Shown: positions 9,891 through 20,691 of the stretch, in pieces
Layout: each line of letters starts with the position of its first letter
Position numbering within the stretch: position 1 is the first letter of the stretch
Origin: Phymatolithon calcareum
Taxonomy: Eukaryota; Rhodophyta; Florideophyceae; Hapalidiales
Length of the DNA stretch: 64,000 nucleotides
Direction of reading: 5' to 3'
Assembly: GCA_977006965.1 (NCBI GenBank)
Contig: OZ345370.1
Coordinates: 1,860,001-1,924,000 of the forward strand
Notes under the pieces: generated by a model
What the model was told of the DNA's origin: nothing
What the model saw: only the letters and a program-made list of their open reading frames with translations
The model's database searches: none
Position numbers and translations under genes: made by a program

Positions 9891-11126
9891 TTTTTTTTCC
9901 TTTCAAGATTATTTAAAAGCCCCACAGACTTCCGAAGATATGGGCAAGGCTTCCTCTGATGCTACCTACCTTTGTGTAGCTCACAAAACGTCCCCCAGAA
10001 TGGCGGACGGGAAAAACTCAGGACTCAAAGTAGTCCTATTTCAGTCCTCTACGGGATTGTTGGTGCTAAGACTCGACCCCTTTTTGTCTTGCCTTCTGCG
10101 GATTAGTAGAGGCCTTCTTCGGTCTCCATGCGTTCTATGAGTGTCTTGCTAAATAGTAAGAGCTCATCCAGCGCCTTTTCTGTTTCCAGTCGTTTTTCTC
10201 CTTCAAGTTCGTACCCTGCTAGGGTGCGTTCAAGGGTCTCCATATGCTCTCTGGCTCTGGTGCCGAATTCTTCAGTCATACTTGTTGTTGACACCTGTGG
10301 GAATCTGCCACAGGCATACTGCAGCGCGAGTTGTCTGTGCTTCACCTTGGGGAACTTGAGGATTGCCGGCAATTCTCTTGTCTTGTCGTATGGTATCTTT
10401 CTTTTCCGCTTCGATTCTAGGCGGTCTCCTTCCATTTCCAGAAATTTCGATCGAAGTGCTTGCGACAATTGGTTTGTTTGGATATGCTTTACAGCTTCAC
10501 CGAACGGCTCTCTGGTCTCCATCGCGGCGATATCTTTCCTCGTGTACTGCCATTCATGGTTGTTTCTTCTTTCGGGCACTTCTTTTGAATACATACGTTC
10601 TTTCGCCTTGTTCCTTCTCAGCATTTTGAAGGCCAAGATTTCTCGTCGATGTGCGGCCGCCTGGATCCGGCACAGGAGACGGAGCCTGTCCGTCCTTCCT
10701 CGGGCCAGTGGCCCGAATACTTGATTGAAGAATGTTGCTTCTACTTCCTTGAAAGCATTTTGTACGTCTTCTGTCCAGGGCGTTAAGTGCATTGCGTACT
10801 CCCAGCGTGGCTGTACTAGTGCCTTGTATATCTGAATACACTTCTGTATACTCAGCCCTTTCTTGAACACTCCCAGTAAACGCAACTCGTACACGGCCGT
10901 CCTTGCTTTCTTTAGTCGTTGCATCATTAACGTATCTGTGACTCCTCCGGGGTCTAGGGATATTCCAAGGTACGTGACCTCCGGAACTTGTGCTAGTACC
11001 TTGTTCGCTAGCTTGAATGTCTTGCCCAATGTTTCCTCTGATTCGAGGACTTCGCTTTTCCCTTGTTTAGTGTTCCAAGTCATATCTCGCTCTTGTGCCC
11101 ACTGGGTAGCTATATCCAATAGTCCT
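9891..11126 (-). mobile_element. 5'-truncated LINE with poly(A) tail and 14-bp target-site duplication
   Basis: The segment is bounded by identical 14-bp copies of GTTGGCTACCCACT at 9877-9890 and 11127-11140. On the minus strand its 3' end is an A-run (T-run 9891-9898 on plus), and it is truncated at the 5' end inside the reverse-transcriptase ORF. These are the hallmarks of target-primed reverse transcription. The last ~460 bp are repeated, nearly identical, at 36584-37053. Confidence 0.9.
10103..11119 (-). CDS. LINE reverse transcriptase, C-terminal fragment
   Basis: A 338-codon frame without internal stops lies in the truncated LINE. It starts inside the RT palm/thumb region (TYLGISLDPGGVTDT, KARTAVYELRLLG, PRWEYAMHLTPW) and runs through a long basic C-terminal region to the element's 3' UTR. 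The upstream RT motifs, including the catalytic FADD box, and any endonuclease are absent because of 5' truncation, so the copy cannot be autonomous. The open frame begins without an ATG at the truncation point. This is the best-preserved reference in the window for recognising the other LINE fragments. Confidence 0.85.
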   Translation of the reverse strand: MDIATQWAQERDMTWNTKQGKSEVLESEETLGKTFKLANKVLAQVPEVTYLGISLDPGGVTDTLMMQRLKKARTAVYELRLLGVFKKGLSIQKCIQIYKALVQPRWEYAMHLTPWTEDVQNAFKEVEATFFNQVFGPLARGRTDRLRLLCRIQAAAHRREILAFKMLRRNKAKERMYSKEVPERRNNHEWQYTRKDIAAMETREPFGEAVKHIQTNQLSQALRSKFLEMEGDRLESKRKRKIPYDKTRELPAILKFPKVKHRQLALQYACGRFPQVSTTSMTEEFGTRAREHMETLERTLAGYELEGEKRLETEKALDELLLFSKTLIERMETEEGLY

Positions 11127-11140
11127 GTTGGCTACCCACT

Positions 11141-11596
11141 GGTGGTTGAAGGTGTTAAATCTACGTCGAGACACGGAGACTCTGCGTCTCAAGGCCCTGC
11201 AGTCGTACTGCACGCCGCAACAGCACCGTTTTGTCGCAGACGCGCACCACAGCGACCCGGAAGTGTACCACGTACGTTTGCTACCCAACCCTGGGTTGCT
11301 TCTTTGTCCAGCCTTGGACTCGACCGTGAGGGACTCAGTTCAACGAGATTCGAGTAAAGAGTATGTCGTGCTAACTTCTTTACCGCGCGACCTCGCCCCG
11401 GTCCCCCTTTTTCCCCTCCTGAAATCTACTACTCTTCCCCCTTTTATATTCCCCAAAACTAATCCTAATCTCCCAACTCGTTTCTGGTAACTGCGTGTCG
11501 ACCTCGACTGCCGCGTATATTACGAACAGCCAGTAATATGCTTTGTAATAGTTTGAATACGAGTCTTGTCCCCACAATGCGTGTGCCTCTCAGCAG
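11141..11596. other. unassigned sequence, possible decayed element
   Basis: A plus-strand frame stays open for about 120 codons after the LINE target duplication but has no recognisable motif and no ATG start. It is possibly an older repeat. Confidence 0.35.
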
Positions 11597-11680
11597 TGTG
11601 TGGCCCCTCCACACGGGTCTGTGGCCCCTCCACATGGGGTCTGTGGCCCCGCCACAGGGGTCTGTGGCCCCTCCACAGAG
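11597..11680. repeat. four tandem ~21-bp units, each a small hairpin
   Basis: Units of the form TGTGGCCCCTCCACAxGGGTC are repeated four times with small changes. Each unit contains the inverted pair TGTGG...CCACA around CCCCT or CCCCG. Confidence 0.85.
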
Positions 11681-12475
11681 ATCATCTTTCGACTTACTTT
11701 CAATACACTATCCAAGCAACCATGCCATATAGGAAAACAATCAAACTAGACAAACAAACAAATACCACGAGGATTTCACAGAAGGGCACATTGTCTTCCA
11801 TTCATATTGCCCCTGTGTGTCAATATTTTGAATTGAAATTCAATATTGAACACCCTCGTAAACGCTGAGACTACAAGGGGGAAGAAAAGAATATTTACAT
11901 TTAAAAGTTACCAACGCATCCGCTGACGCTTGAGGCAACGTTTCAAATGCTGACAAAGTATGGCTTGACTCCTTCCGGTGAAGATTTTCTTATGGGGGCC
12001 ATTCCACTGTTCCGTAGTCTACAAGAACCCACCTCTGATCGTCTGAGTGGCCTCGAAGGGAACGTTAGTCCACGTTTATGTGTCAAGCGGGAGATGCGTT
12101 TCAGTTGCTACGCTCACCTGCGTGTCATGCTTGATCTTATTGCATATGGTCAGAATTATGTTGATCGTCCTAGCTACTTTCCTTGCTTCCTCGCTTTTCC
12201 ACATTGGCTTTAGCATTTCTTGCTTCAGTGTGATCAAACACCATCTTCCCAGCCATCCCAGCTCTTCTTCCAGTATCATTCTTCTCATTATCCCATTTCC
12301 CAAAATGATGTCTTGGTCGTTTCTCTAGTCCATCTGCTCTTCCCTGTTCACAGAACCTATGCCGGATTTCAAGTCGTATTCCTGCAGATTCTGGAGCCAT
12401 TGCATCATCGCGTTTCTACACTCGACTTTTTGCTCACATTCCGAATCCAGTTCCATCTCTAGTCGTGGGCGGAGC

Positions 12476-12572
12476 TTTGATGCCAGAAGGCGTCTTCTGT
12501 ATGGTAGAGAAGAAGCCTTCTGGCATCAAACTGTACCTCCAGGACTCAATCAGATACAGAATGCTGAGTCCT
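12476..12572. repeat. two adjacent hairpins
   Basis: Arms 12476-12491 and 12515-12530 are exact 16-bp complements. A second stem pairs 12541-12548 with 12565-12572. No gene is seen in the surrounding 11.7-13.0 kb. Confidence 0.75.
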
Positions 12573-13020
12573 GAATTGCTGGGTAATTCTGATGAAGGCA
12601 ACTGACGTCTTGAGTATAGTAGAACGCTAAGAAAGATGCCGACTGTCTTCAAGTTGAGACACATTATACCATCTCATTAAATTCACTTAATTACGAATGC
12701 TGAGACTTCGTGTACGTCTTGACGTTTTATCTATAGTCAAATGAGACATGCAGTTCTATCCTCAATGTGATATTGCACTCTTCCACAGTAAAGTTTTAAC
12801 TCTCAGTCTTTCTTTCGCCGCCGTCCATCTCGGAGTACGGACAAAGATGTCGCCGGCGCGCGGAGCCGCTTCCTAACGGGGAACTCGCGAACCAAAAGAA
12901 GATCTTAACCCTGGGATATGTGTGGATTTGTTTAACAGCTCCAAACGCCTTACCTATGGAGTAACAGGGCTCGCTTGCACCAGAAAAACAGGCTGGGTTT
13001 CGAAATAGGAATGCAACTTA

Positions 13021-13125
13021 GAACAGACACCATCTGGTCAAGTGGTAAAACTAATCCGGGGGATGCGCATCAAAGTTGTAATCAAGAGAATGACCTGGGT
13101 TTGAATCCCAGGTGTTCCTGTTTTC
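13021..13125 (+). ncRNA. tRNA-like sequence, possible tRNA-derived SINE head
   Basis: An A-box-like TGGTCAAGTGG (13035-13045) and a B-box-like GGTTTGAATCC (13098-13108) sit in the right order. The T-arm CCTGG-loop-CCAGG pairs perfectly. The acceptor ends do not pair well and no anticodon arm is convincing, so it is more likely a pol III SINE head or a decayed tRNA than a working tRNA. Confidence 0.35.
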
Positions 13126-13785
13126 CGTGAAGAGTCCGACGCAGTTTTCTCCGACGGGTTTTTCCATCGTCGACACGGAAGGATTACAGTGCATCAACGT
13201 GAACAGAAGCGAAGGGAGCGGTGAAGGAAAGAGTCTAAAGGTGCAAGTCGTCCTCGTGGACTCGCGGATAGTGGAATCAGCGCATTTTCTCCGGGTGGAA
13301 TCGAATCGTATTTCGAGCGACAGGCAGAGAAAAAGGAGTGCTTTCCTAATTACCTAGTTGAAATAACGCCCTACCGTAATCTAAGTAGAAGATAATTCAG
13401 CAATAAAGCACTGCCTTGCGAGCCCCATCAGCTGGGAGAAAGCAGTTTACATACATACATAAAACAGAAACAGTAGCTTAGGACAGGGGTTTGGAAACAA
13501 ACGGGACCTGCAAATGCAAACGATGAACGTTTGCGGAGTTACTGTCAGTCGTCAGACTCCGAACTGGTTCTCCACTGGCTCAAGACGTCAGGTAATGATG
13601 ATGATCCTCAAAAAACTCGGTTTTACGAACTCCTAAAGTACAGGCTCGCTAAACGATCTCTTATACTCTATGTAACTCAATCGACAAAAAAGACATGTAA
13701 GGATTCATTTAAAAGCTCCCAAAGCTTCACCTAGGAGTCACAGGACTGGCTTTTCGAACGATTTTCTAATGTAGCTTAGTCTGGT

Positions 13786-13985
13786 CATTCATGACCTTTT
13801 TGATTTCGTATTTCTCTTCTAACAAATGTTCGTGTGAATCGTTTGTACTCATGTTCCACATCAGTGCCCATCTGCGATGATGGTAAAAAGCGTTGGAGCA
13901 CAACCAGCTCCATTACCACTGTGATACGAAAGTACGCACACAGTATTGATTTTCTCCACAGTGGCGCTCAATTAAATATCAGCCT
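13786..13985 (-). mobile_element. old LINE fragment, 3' part (split by nested insertion)
   Basis: Minus-strand translation gives LIFN-stop-APLWRKSIL and EYKRFTRTFVRREIR. These match the plus-strand LINE piece at 38408-38722 (LIFNRAPLWRKSIL, EYECKRLTQTLIWRE). The N-terminal continuation lies at 15378-15652, on the far side of the younger LINE. The stop at 13970-13968 replaces an Arg codon. Confidence 0.75.
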
Positions 13986-15320
13986 TCATGGCGCGAGACT
14001 AGTACCCAACAGCTCGCTGAAAAGGGAATTCTTGCGGTCCCGCGAAATAAATTCCATTCACCAATTGGGAAGGACCGTTCGAAGAAAAAATATTGCAGTT
14101 TTCTTACCCCTGTGTCAGCAAAGGATGGGGAAAAGGAAAAGAAACTAGCCGCAGAGGCTCTGATACTCGAGCGGGAAGTCATGCAACCGGCGGCCATTGA
14201 ACTATGGACAGATGGCAGCGTTGGAGAAATACCCACCGAGTTCATCCGCGAGTTTCAAAATGACGAACGAGTCTCGGTGAACTGGGATGAAGGCTGGTAC
14301 ACCGCGACGCTGAAGAAATTCGACGTATTGCTCCACCAAGACAGCCCGGCGGTGGCGAAGTTTTCGACTCGACACGGGAAACCACCGGATATTCTCCTTT
14401 TCTACGACGACGGTGACAAACATGCGTATGCCTCCACTCCAACCGTTTCCAAACAGCATGCGGTTCTTTGTGATGAGGATGGCGATATGCTAGACATGTA
14501 TAGAACCATACCTGCTAATGTCGGCGGCGCAGGGATTTTGCTGATGAACGGAAACGAAATGGTGAAGGAATTGGCGCTGACGGCAGGAGCTGTTGGATCT
14601 TCATATGACGCCGAGGTCTTTGCCGCTGCCCATGCGTTCCAAGAAGTGTTGAAGATCCCATTCGCACCTGGAAGCACTATACGGTGGTTCACTGACAGTA
14701 GGAGCGCTATCGATGCTATTGACGGTGAACCAAGGGGATATGGGGAGATGGTACGGAAACTTTGGGGCCTTATGGAGCAGCTGATGTCCAAGGGTATCTT
14801 TGTCGAAGGCATTTGGATTCCTAGTCACTGTGGAATTCCAAGAAATGATGCTGCCGACGAATTAGCTCGAAAGGGTATCTACGAATCTAACTTTCTGGAC
14901 CACCAGAAAGTTCCTCTGACACTTGAAGCAGCAAGATCCATCATCAGGCCGCCTTCCAAATTCGATCCAGTCGTCGTTCCAACCCTTACAGAAGACCTTC
15001 CCATATCGCATAGACGAGCAGAGGTGATGCTGCACCAGCTGATTGGAGACTGCACCCCAGTGGTTGCCACTTTTCACCACGGATGCAATATGGAAGTAAT
15101 TCCGTACGATCCAGTGTGCAAGGCCTGTAATTCTGGTTCCAAGGAAACTACCGAACACCTAATCCTACGATGTGGTGGACGTTCCGCCTCACGACGAAAA
15201 TATATTGGCCGAGTGGGAAAAAAGACTGTAGAAGAGGTATGCCGTGAGAGACCCCTAGCCGTACTCAAATTTCTGAACAATGAGATGCTGTTGCAAAACA
15301 GCTCTAGACGCTTACCATAA
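13986..15320 (+). CDS. LINE polyprotein C-terminus: RNase H carrying a Tudor-like insertion, then CCHC knuckle
   Basis: About 444 codons are open from the 5' truncation. The region after 14112 holds an RNase H domain. Its acidic residues lie in ELWTDGSV, DAEVFAAAHAF, WFTDSRSAIDAI and RNDAADELA, so all four catalytic positions are present. Between TDGSV and the usual next strand GGAGILL there are about 98 extra residues. These include a Tudor-like segment (ERVSVNWDEGWYTATLKKF and LLFYDDGDKHAYAS, roughly 14259-14435). After RNase H comes a C-terminal CKAC...H....C motif typical of LINE C-termini. The reverse transcriptase and endonuclease are missing through truncation. The frame has no stops, so it was functional recently. 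Tudor domains bind methylated Lys/Arg, so chromatin targeting is an inference. Confidence 0.8.
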   Translation, partial: SWRETSTQQLAEKGILAVPRNKFHSPIGKDRSKKKYCSFLTPVSAKDGEKEKKLAAEALILEREVMQPAAIELWTDGSVGEIPTEFIREFQNDERVSVNWDEGWYTATLKKFDVLLHQDSPAVAKFSTRHGKPPDILLFYDDGDKHAYASTPTVSKQHAVLCDEDGDMLDMYRTIPANVGGAGILLMNGNEMVKELALTAGAVGSSYDAEVFAAAHAFQEVLKIPFAPGSTIRWFTDSRSAIDAIDGEPRGYGEMVRKLWGLMEQLMSKGIFVEGIWIPSHCGIPRNDAADELARKGIYESNFLDHQKVPLTLEAARSIIRPPSKFDPVVVPTLTEDLPISHRRAEVMLHQLIGDCTPVVATFHHGCNMEVIPYDPVCKACNSGSKETTEHLILRCGGRSASRRKYIGRVGKKTVEEVCRERPLAVLKFLNNEMLLQNSSRRLP

Positions 15321-15368
15321 GTGTGAGCAATCTTTCCGCAATAAAAAAAAAAAAAAAAAAAAAAAAAA
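13986..15368 (+). mobile_element. younger 5'-truncated LINE, poly(A)-tailed, nested in an older LINE
   Basis: The element ends in 26 A residues (15343-15368). AAATATCAGCCT flanks it at 13974-13985 and 15366-15377, giving a target duplication of 9-12 bp depending on how the A-run is split. Its single frame is open from the truncation point to 15320. Confidence 0.85.
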
Positions 15369-15377
15369 TATCAGCCT

Positions 15378-15652
15378 CAGGCACTCTCAGCCGTGTCGCC
15401 GTGTCCCTTAAGCTGAGGATCCCTGGTAGTCAATTCAATGGGGATCATCAGTGATCTTGTTTTTTTCCTGTGCTCTTCTATCACATCTTCCGTTCTTCTT
15501 CGAGACTGCGCCTGTTCCGCTTCTTGGAATGATTTTCTCAAGTCTTCAAATTCCTTTGGACACTCAACATCCTTCGTTGCTTCAACTGCGTCCTCCTTTC
15601 TAGCATAATAATTATCTGCCAGCTTTGCATTGCAGAGTCGCCATGTACTCTC
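15378..15652 (-). mobile_element. old LINE fragment, upstream part (split by nested insertion)
   Basis: The minus-strand frame from 15652 reads through a charged, coiled-coil-like stretch (KEFEDLRKSFQEAEQAQ, RRRTEDVIEEHRKKTR) and stops next to the insertion point. Removing the younger LINE brings ECLRL next to IFN-stop-APLW, giving the same order as LRCLRLIFNRAPLW in the LINE at 38.5 kb. No ATG is present. Confidence 0.65.
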
Positions 15653-18600
15653 CTATGATCTCAAAACATCAGGTTTACATTACATAAAAGCCTCACGCGC
15701 CCTCTAAACCCAGTACACTATTTTCCACGACAGTGGAGCTAAATCGGGAATGGATAGATATAAGTGTTTTAAGCTACTACACTGGCAGATGAAACGAAAC
15801 TCCCTTACAGCCTTAAGAGTGTTACTTTTAGGACGTTTAGTAATTTATACATTAAAAATCTTTCCTGCCCTAACTCTTTGCATATCATGTTCGGTACTAG
15901 TCGGGCAATTTGACACCAAGGATATCCGTTTATCGACAAATTTCGTTGACCAATGGAACCGTACTATGCTTGATATCACTCGATGTGTCCCTTAGTGTCC
16001 AAATCCAGGATGATGCGCTCCCCCTGTTTTTGTTCAGCCAAGGGCTATGACGCAAGAGCAGAACGTCTCATGTGAATGGGTGTATGTGTTTGTTTATTTT
16101 AAAAGCTTGGTCTCTTTCTGCGCGTTTTCTGCGATGATGTATTCTAGTCACTCAAGACAACTTGATTCGTATTTCTCTTTTTACAAGAGAGTGACGCTAT
16201 CTTTCTGGAAGAAACCACGTGTTCCTATTGAATTGTCAGCCGACACCATTGTGCGTTCACAGTGCTGGATAGAAGTATGGCCCAACGTCGGTTCTACGAC
16301 GTGTAAACAAGCGCTCTAGATATCATACATCTCACGCAATCGTCTTTCTAGTGTCTATGTGAAGGACACCCTAAATTGAGAGGCGATTTAATAGCTCATA
16401 AAAATTCTATACAATGAAGGTGAAACAGCTTGCTCACTTCATATTCGTAAGCAGGGAGTGTCGTCTGTGAGGGGAGTATTACAACTTCTACCTCACAAGA
16501 GCATCATTCTGTGCTAGGAAGGAAAATGTGCTGTCCACTCACAAGAATCAGACCTGCTGTGCAGCAAGAAAAAGACTCCTGCCGAAGAGTCGGTGCATCC
16601 ATACATGTAAAGGAAACGATGGCGACCAGTCGAGAAGAATGTTACAGACTGCAGGGAGCATTTTCCATGTCAATAAATGTCATTCGCACAGTTCAGGAAT
16701 TTTAATTAAAATTGCTGAGGCAATCACTGGTTGCGCAGGCACCTCACTGCGCGAAGAATGGGTCCTAATTCAGCACTCGGTAAAGAATTCGAAGATTATA
16801 ACTTTAAAGATTGTTAACGTCAAATCATAAAAGCCTGTTGAAGGTGCTTCAGTCCGCTCGGCATCTTAGGCCAATCCCAAGCCGGCAAAGCGTAATATCG
16901 TCAAGGCATCCTTACAATACTCGCCAACGCCATTTTTGAGCTCTGTTCGCATCTAAGAGCTAACCAGAAGACTAACCAAGCTGCAATTCAATTCACATTA
17001 GCGCTGAATGCCCTCTTGGGGTCTCTCAGCTACGCCCTGTAATGTTTTTGAGCCCAAGTATCGCAAGAGGGGCTTGATGTCATCACTACTGTCCATGACC
17101 AAAGTATTTTTGCTCATGTCAAGCAAAGATTCGAGTGACACGTTCTGTGTTCAATTGGGGGACATGTTTCGAGTTCGCACTCTAAATCAAGATTTTGGTG
17201 CGAATACTTCTATAGCTATGAAGGGGGGCAGTACAGTCGTGTGCTTTGGCTCCAGGTGAAGGACGCACTTTCCCGTGTCGCGCTTTCCATACCTCAACTT
17301 CAAGGATGCGATATATACTATTCTTCCAGTGCTCAAATCAACACACTCAATCGATTCCGCTAAGAGGGTTTACATTTGAATATGGAAGCCCAGGTTCAGG
17401 AATGGTCGTTTCGTGTGAGCACACTTGTTCAGGCAGCATGTGGTTGACACTTCGTTTCTATTCTCTGATGTTCATCCAGAGTGTCCGCAGCATATTTCGC
17501 AGCGATGATAGTATGAGTGCTGATCAAGCAACTCATCGAAAACTCATTTAACTCCTGTACTACTCGTCGACGTTCAGTCAATGCAGATAATACATATTAC
17601 GTTTGAGAGCGGTGTTGGAACCCACTCAGCTCCCACGAAGAATAAAAGGAAGACTGCGAATGAGATGACGACTCCTTTTGCTGTGCAAATTCACTGCGGA
17701 GTTTATTAAGTGAGTAAAACGATCTTGGTATTCTCATCATGTAGTAAGCTTTTATATAACCCAGGTACACCATGGAATCAGCACAATTTTGGCAAATTCA
17801 ATCTTGGGTGATCACATTCAATCTCATGGGCGACTGCAATTTCAGTGTAGTAACTTTACAAAGTGGAAGACAAACTCTGAGACGGTAATTTCCGCCCTCA
17901 TGGTTGATTCGGTGCCAAGACACTGAGGGGCCAGGCTTGAAGAAAGTTTTGCTGCGGAAAGGCTAATAATGTACTGTGGTTGTTTTAACTTTTGGGGTTA
18001 AGAGCGTACCCTATGCACAAAACACACTGCACTCCAAGAAGTAAATACACTCACAATGTTCACAAATCATTGTCCACCTGCGCAAGGCTGCGATTACTAT
18101 CTCGCAGACGTGCGAAGAAAAGAAGGAAAAGACCTTACTCGAAGAGATGTTCAAGGAACCTGGGCTACTAGGAAGGACGAAGTAATCATGAGTTCTGGCA
18201 GATCTTGAATGCATAAAATGGGGCATAACAAAGACGCTGTGTCTTAATCGGTTGCAAGATTACGTCTGGGACCTGTAAAACAAGTTTCAGACAGGAATCT
18301 TGGGAACATTGTGTCCAATAGGTTCTCATCGAAAACATGCCATTCCACTCACACCTCAACAACACCCGTCGATTCTGAAATTTCCCAAGCAGTCTCATTT
18401 ATTATTCATACTGCGTTTTCCCCTAAGAGGGCTGTCCGCATTTCAAGAGTTTGCATTTCCCATGCTCTATCCTGTAGTTATCAAGATTCAGGGCCCCTTG
18501 CGCATCTAAGCCCTACATTCTAAAAGACTGGTCCTGCTGTTCGCTTGATGCACTGCAATAGCATCTGGCCGAACTAGCGACTCTCGTCCCATTCGAGGAA

Positions 18601-20590
18601 CATGTTCACGCAACTTCGACGCACTCGATCTGTGTTTCAGGTCACCTGTGGTATTCCACCTTTTTGCCCGGCGCATCTTAATGAAACTCGGCTTGTGCAT
18701 GACTGTCAGACAAGCGCTATCAATGTATCTGGTGCATCATACTGACGCGATAGGGCGTATATGAGGGCGCGAGGGAAAAGTAAATGGAGAGGGTACCGCC
18801 TTCTGCAAAGTTACGCCTTCGCCAACTTTCTTTCTCTTTTTCATTGTCTCGCTCTGCCTAATTTGATTGGAAGTTGCAGACGGTAAGTGTTCAGGTCAGG
18901 TTCTCTTTTTTACAGTACATGCACCTATGGCATTTCCGCATGCAGGTATGGCATTTCCGCAAAGCTTGCGTGATGATCAACCACTCAGACCTTCTTCATA
19001 TGAGGAGTCTCTGAGGTCCCACGAGCAACGGAAGGGGCACAACGTCGAAGGCCCGGGGAAAGCTCTGTCCCCGTTCCTGATTGGTCCATGCGCTCTTCGA
19101 CTGGTTCTTCGCACGATTGAAAGATCTAGGCAATTGAACGGTCACTTTCTCTTTTGCAAAAACTGCAACTGCCTATGCCTCGAACACGTTCCGTGCGAGA
19201 AGCTAGCACACTTTCCCACAAGAGCTGAATGTTTCGTAACACTGTTGAGAGCGAATATGCCTGTGCAGAAGAACAATAGGCTATATCAATTCCAGCATAC
19301 AACGGGCTTTAGCCTCGACTAAAGAATCTGCTGTAAGTGGCTCTCAAGTCTTTCCTCCGTGCTACAAATGCCGTAGATGATAGATACATCAAGACACACA
19401 GTCGCACGGGACAAACTGTAGATCATGTGATGGTTCTTCACGTCTCCGAATAGAGGCGGGCCCAATGAGGAAAAACAATTAGGACAAGAATCTACGAACC
19501 AAGACTTAAACCATTCCATTTGTTCGAGCAATACCAAGAAGGAAGCACGATCAACAACAACGACTGTCCGATCCTTTACGAGCTAAGCAACTAGGCCGTC
19601 TTTTGTAATGCGACTGCCAATAAAGGAATCGCCTCGGGTATTAAACCCATTGGCGATATGGGTCACTTTCGCTTGAAGAAGTGGTACACTTTTGTCAGGC
19701 CTTGTGCAGTGCCCTGTGTCGAGGCCTACAAAGTTTCCAACAAGCTAAAAGTCCATTGTAGGTGCTCGTCCCAAGCTACGCTCATCACGATGGAGCGACT
19801 TTGCAATCTAGATCTAACTACAACTACGGGAAAGACAGCGATGCAGCGCATAGACACACGAGAGTCACGTGCCCGTATGGCCCATCAGATCACTTACTAC
19901 GAGCAGCATGACTACCGCGATCCAAGTTGTGCGGCGTACAGTCGCGAGAGGGAAAAGCGACCTCCTCGGCACAGCGACATAACAGCGGTTGCGACATCGG
20001 GATAGGTCGCAGGTTGTAGAGCGTTGAGGGTCCCTGCTATGGCTCCCTCTTGCAGCTAGGCAAAGAAGACACTTCTTCACCAATGATAAAGAGCTCTGCC
20101 TCCTAACTGCACCTACTCGTCATACCAAGCGCGTGGCGTCCCGTAGATTAAGCAGATCCAATCTCATACATTTATCCGATTTTCATCCATCCTTGTCGCG
20201 CGTGATCACTGTACCCCGCAACACAAGACAATGTAGAATCCCCAGGAATAGTAGCATTCGTTTAAATAGATACGCCCGGACCCCCGAACCTCAAGTTTAG
20301 CTAAGGTCAAGGCAAAAAATAACAAAAACACGAACGAATAAACACCAATACTTTATCTAGACCAACCTTTCAACACAGATGATAAGCGTACGGCCACTCA
20401 GAGCGCCCTGGTTTCGAAACTCTTGATGGAACGTGTTCACAGCAGTGTTCTCGCCCTGCACAGTCTCACGCGACAATTGCCTCACTGTCTCTTTGCGAGA
20501 TACGCAGAGAAACAGGATGCAGTATAATGCTACAACCACGAGAGTCCTTAACATCCATGATGGATGACTCGTTGGCTGAGTTTTTAGTAC
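15653..20590. other. about 5 kb without a recognisable gene
   Basis: Only short, motif-free frames are seen. The longest, 18867-19322 (+) and 19658-20005 (+), have no domain I recognise and irregular composition. The stretch is probably intergenic or highly decayed repeat DNA. Confidence 0.45.
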
Positions 20591-20594
20591 CATC

Positions 20595-20603
20595 TATATA
20601 AAG
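20595..20603 (+). promoter_or_regulatory. TATA-box candidate for the Fanzor gene
   Basis: TATATAAAG lies about 90 bp before the Fanzor ATG, which leaves room for a short 5' UTR. Confidence 0.4.
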
Positions 20604-20691
20604 TCCACGTCAATGCTTATCTACCGAAGCTACACTCGACCACTCCACAACCTAACCACCAGCCCAGAGACCACCGAACTCTGGGTGGGAC

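Noticed and set aside
18867-19322. 151-codon plus frame with several Cys residues
   Set aside because: Cysteines have no zinc-finger spacing, a short internal duplication gives repeated MAFP, and no family was recognised.
20357-20593. 78-codon minus frame with a hydrophobic segment beside the Fanzor promoter
   Set aside because: It has an ATG, but it starts next to the Fanzor TATA box with no room for its own promoter and shows no family resemblance.
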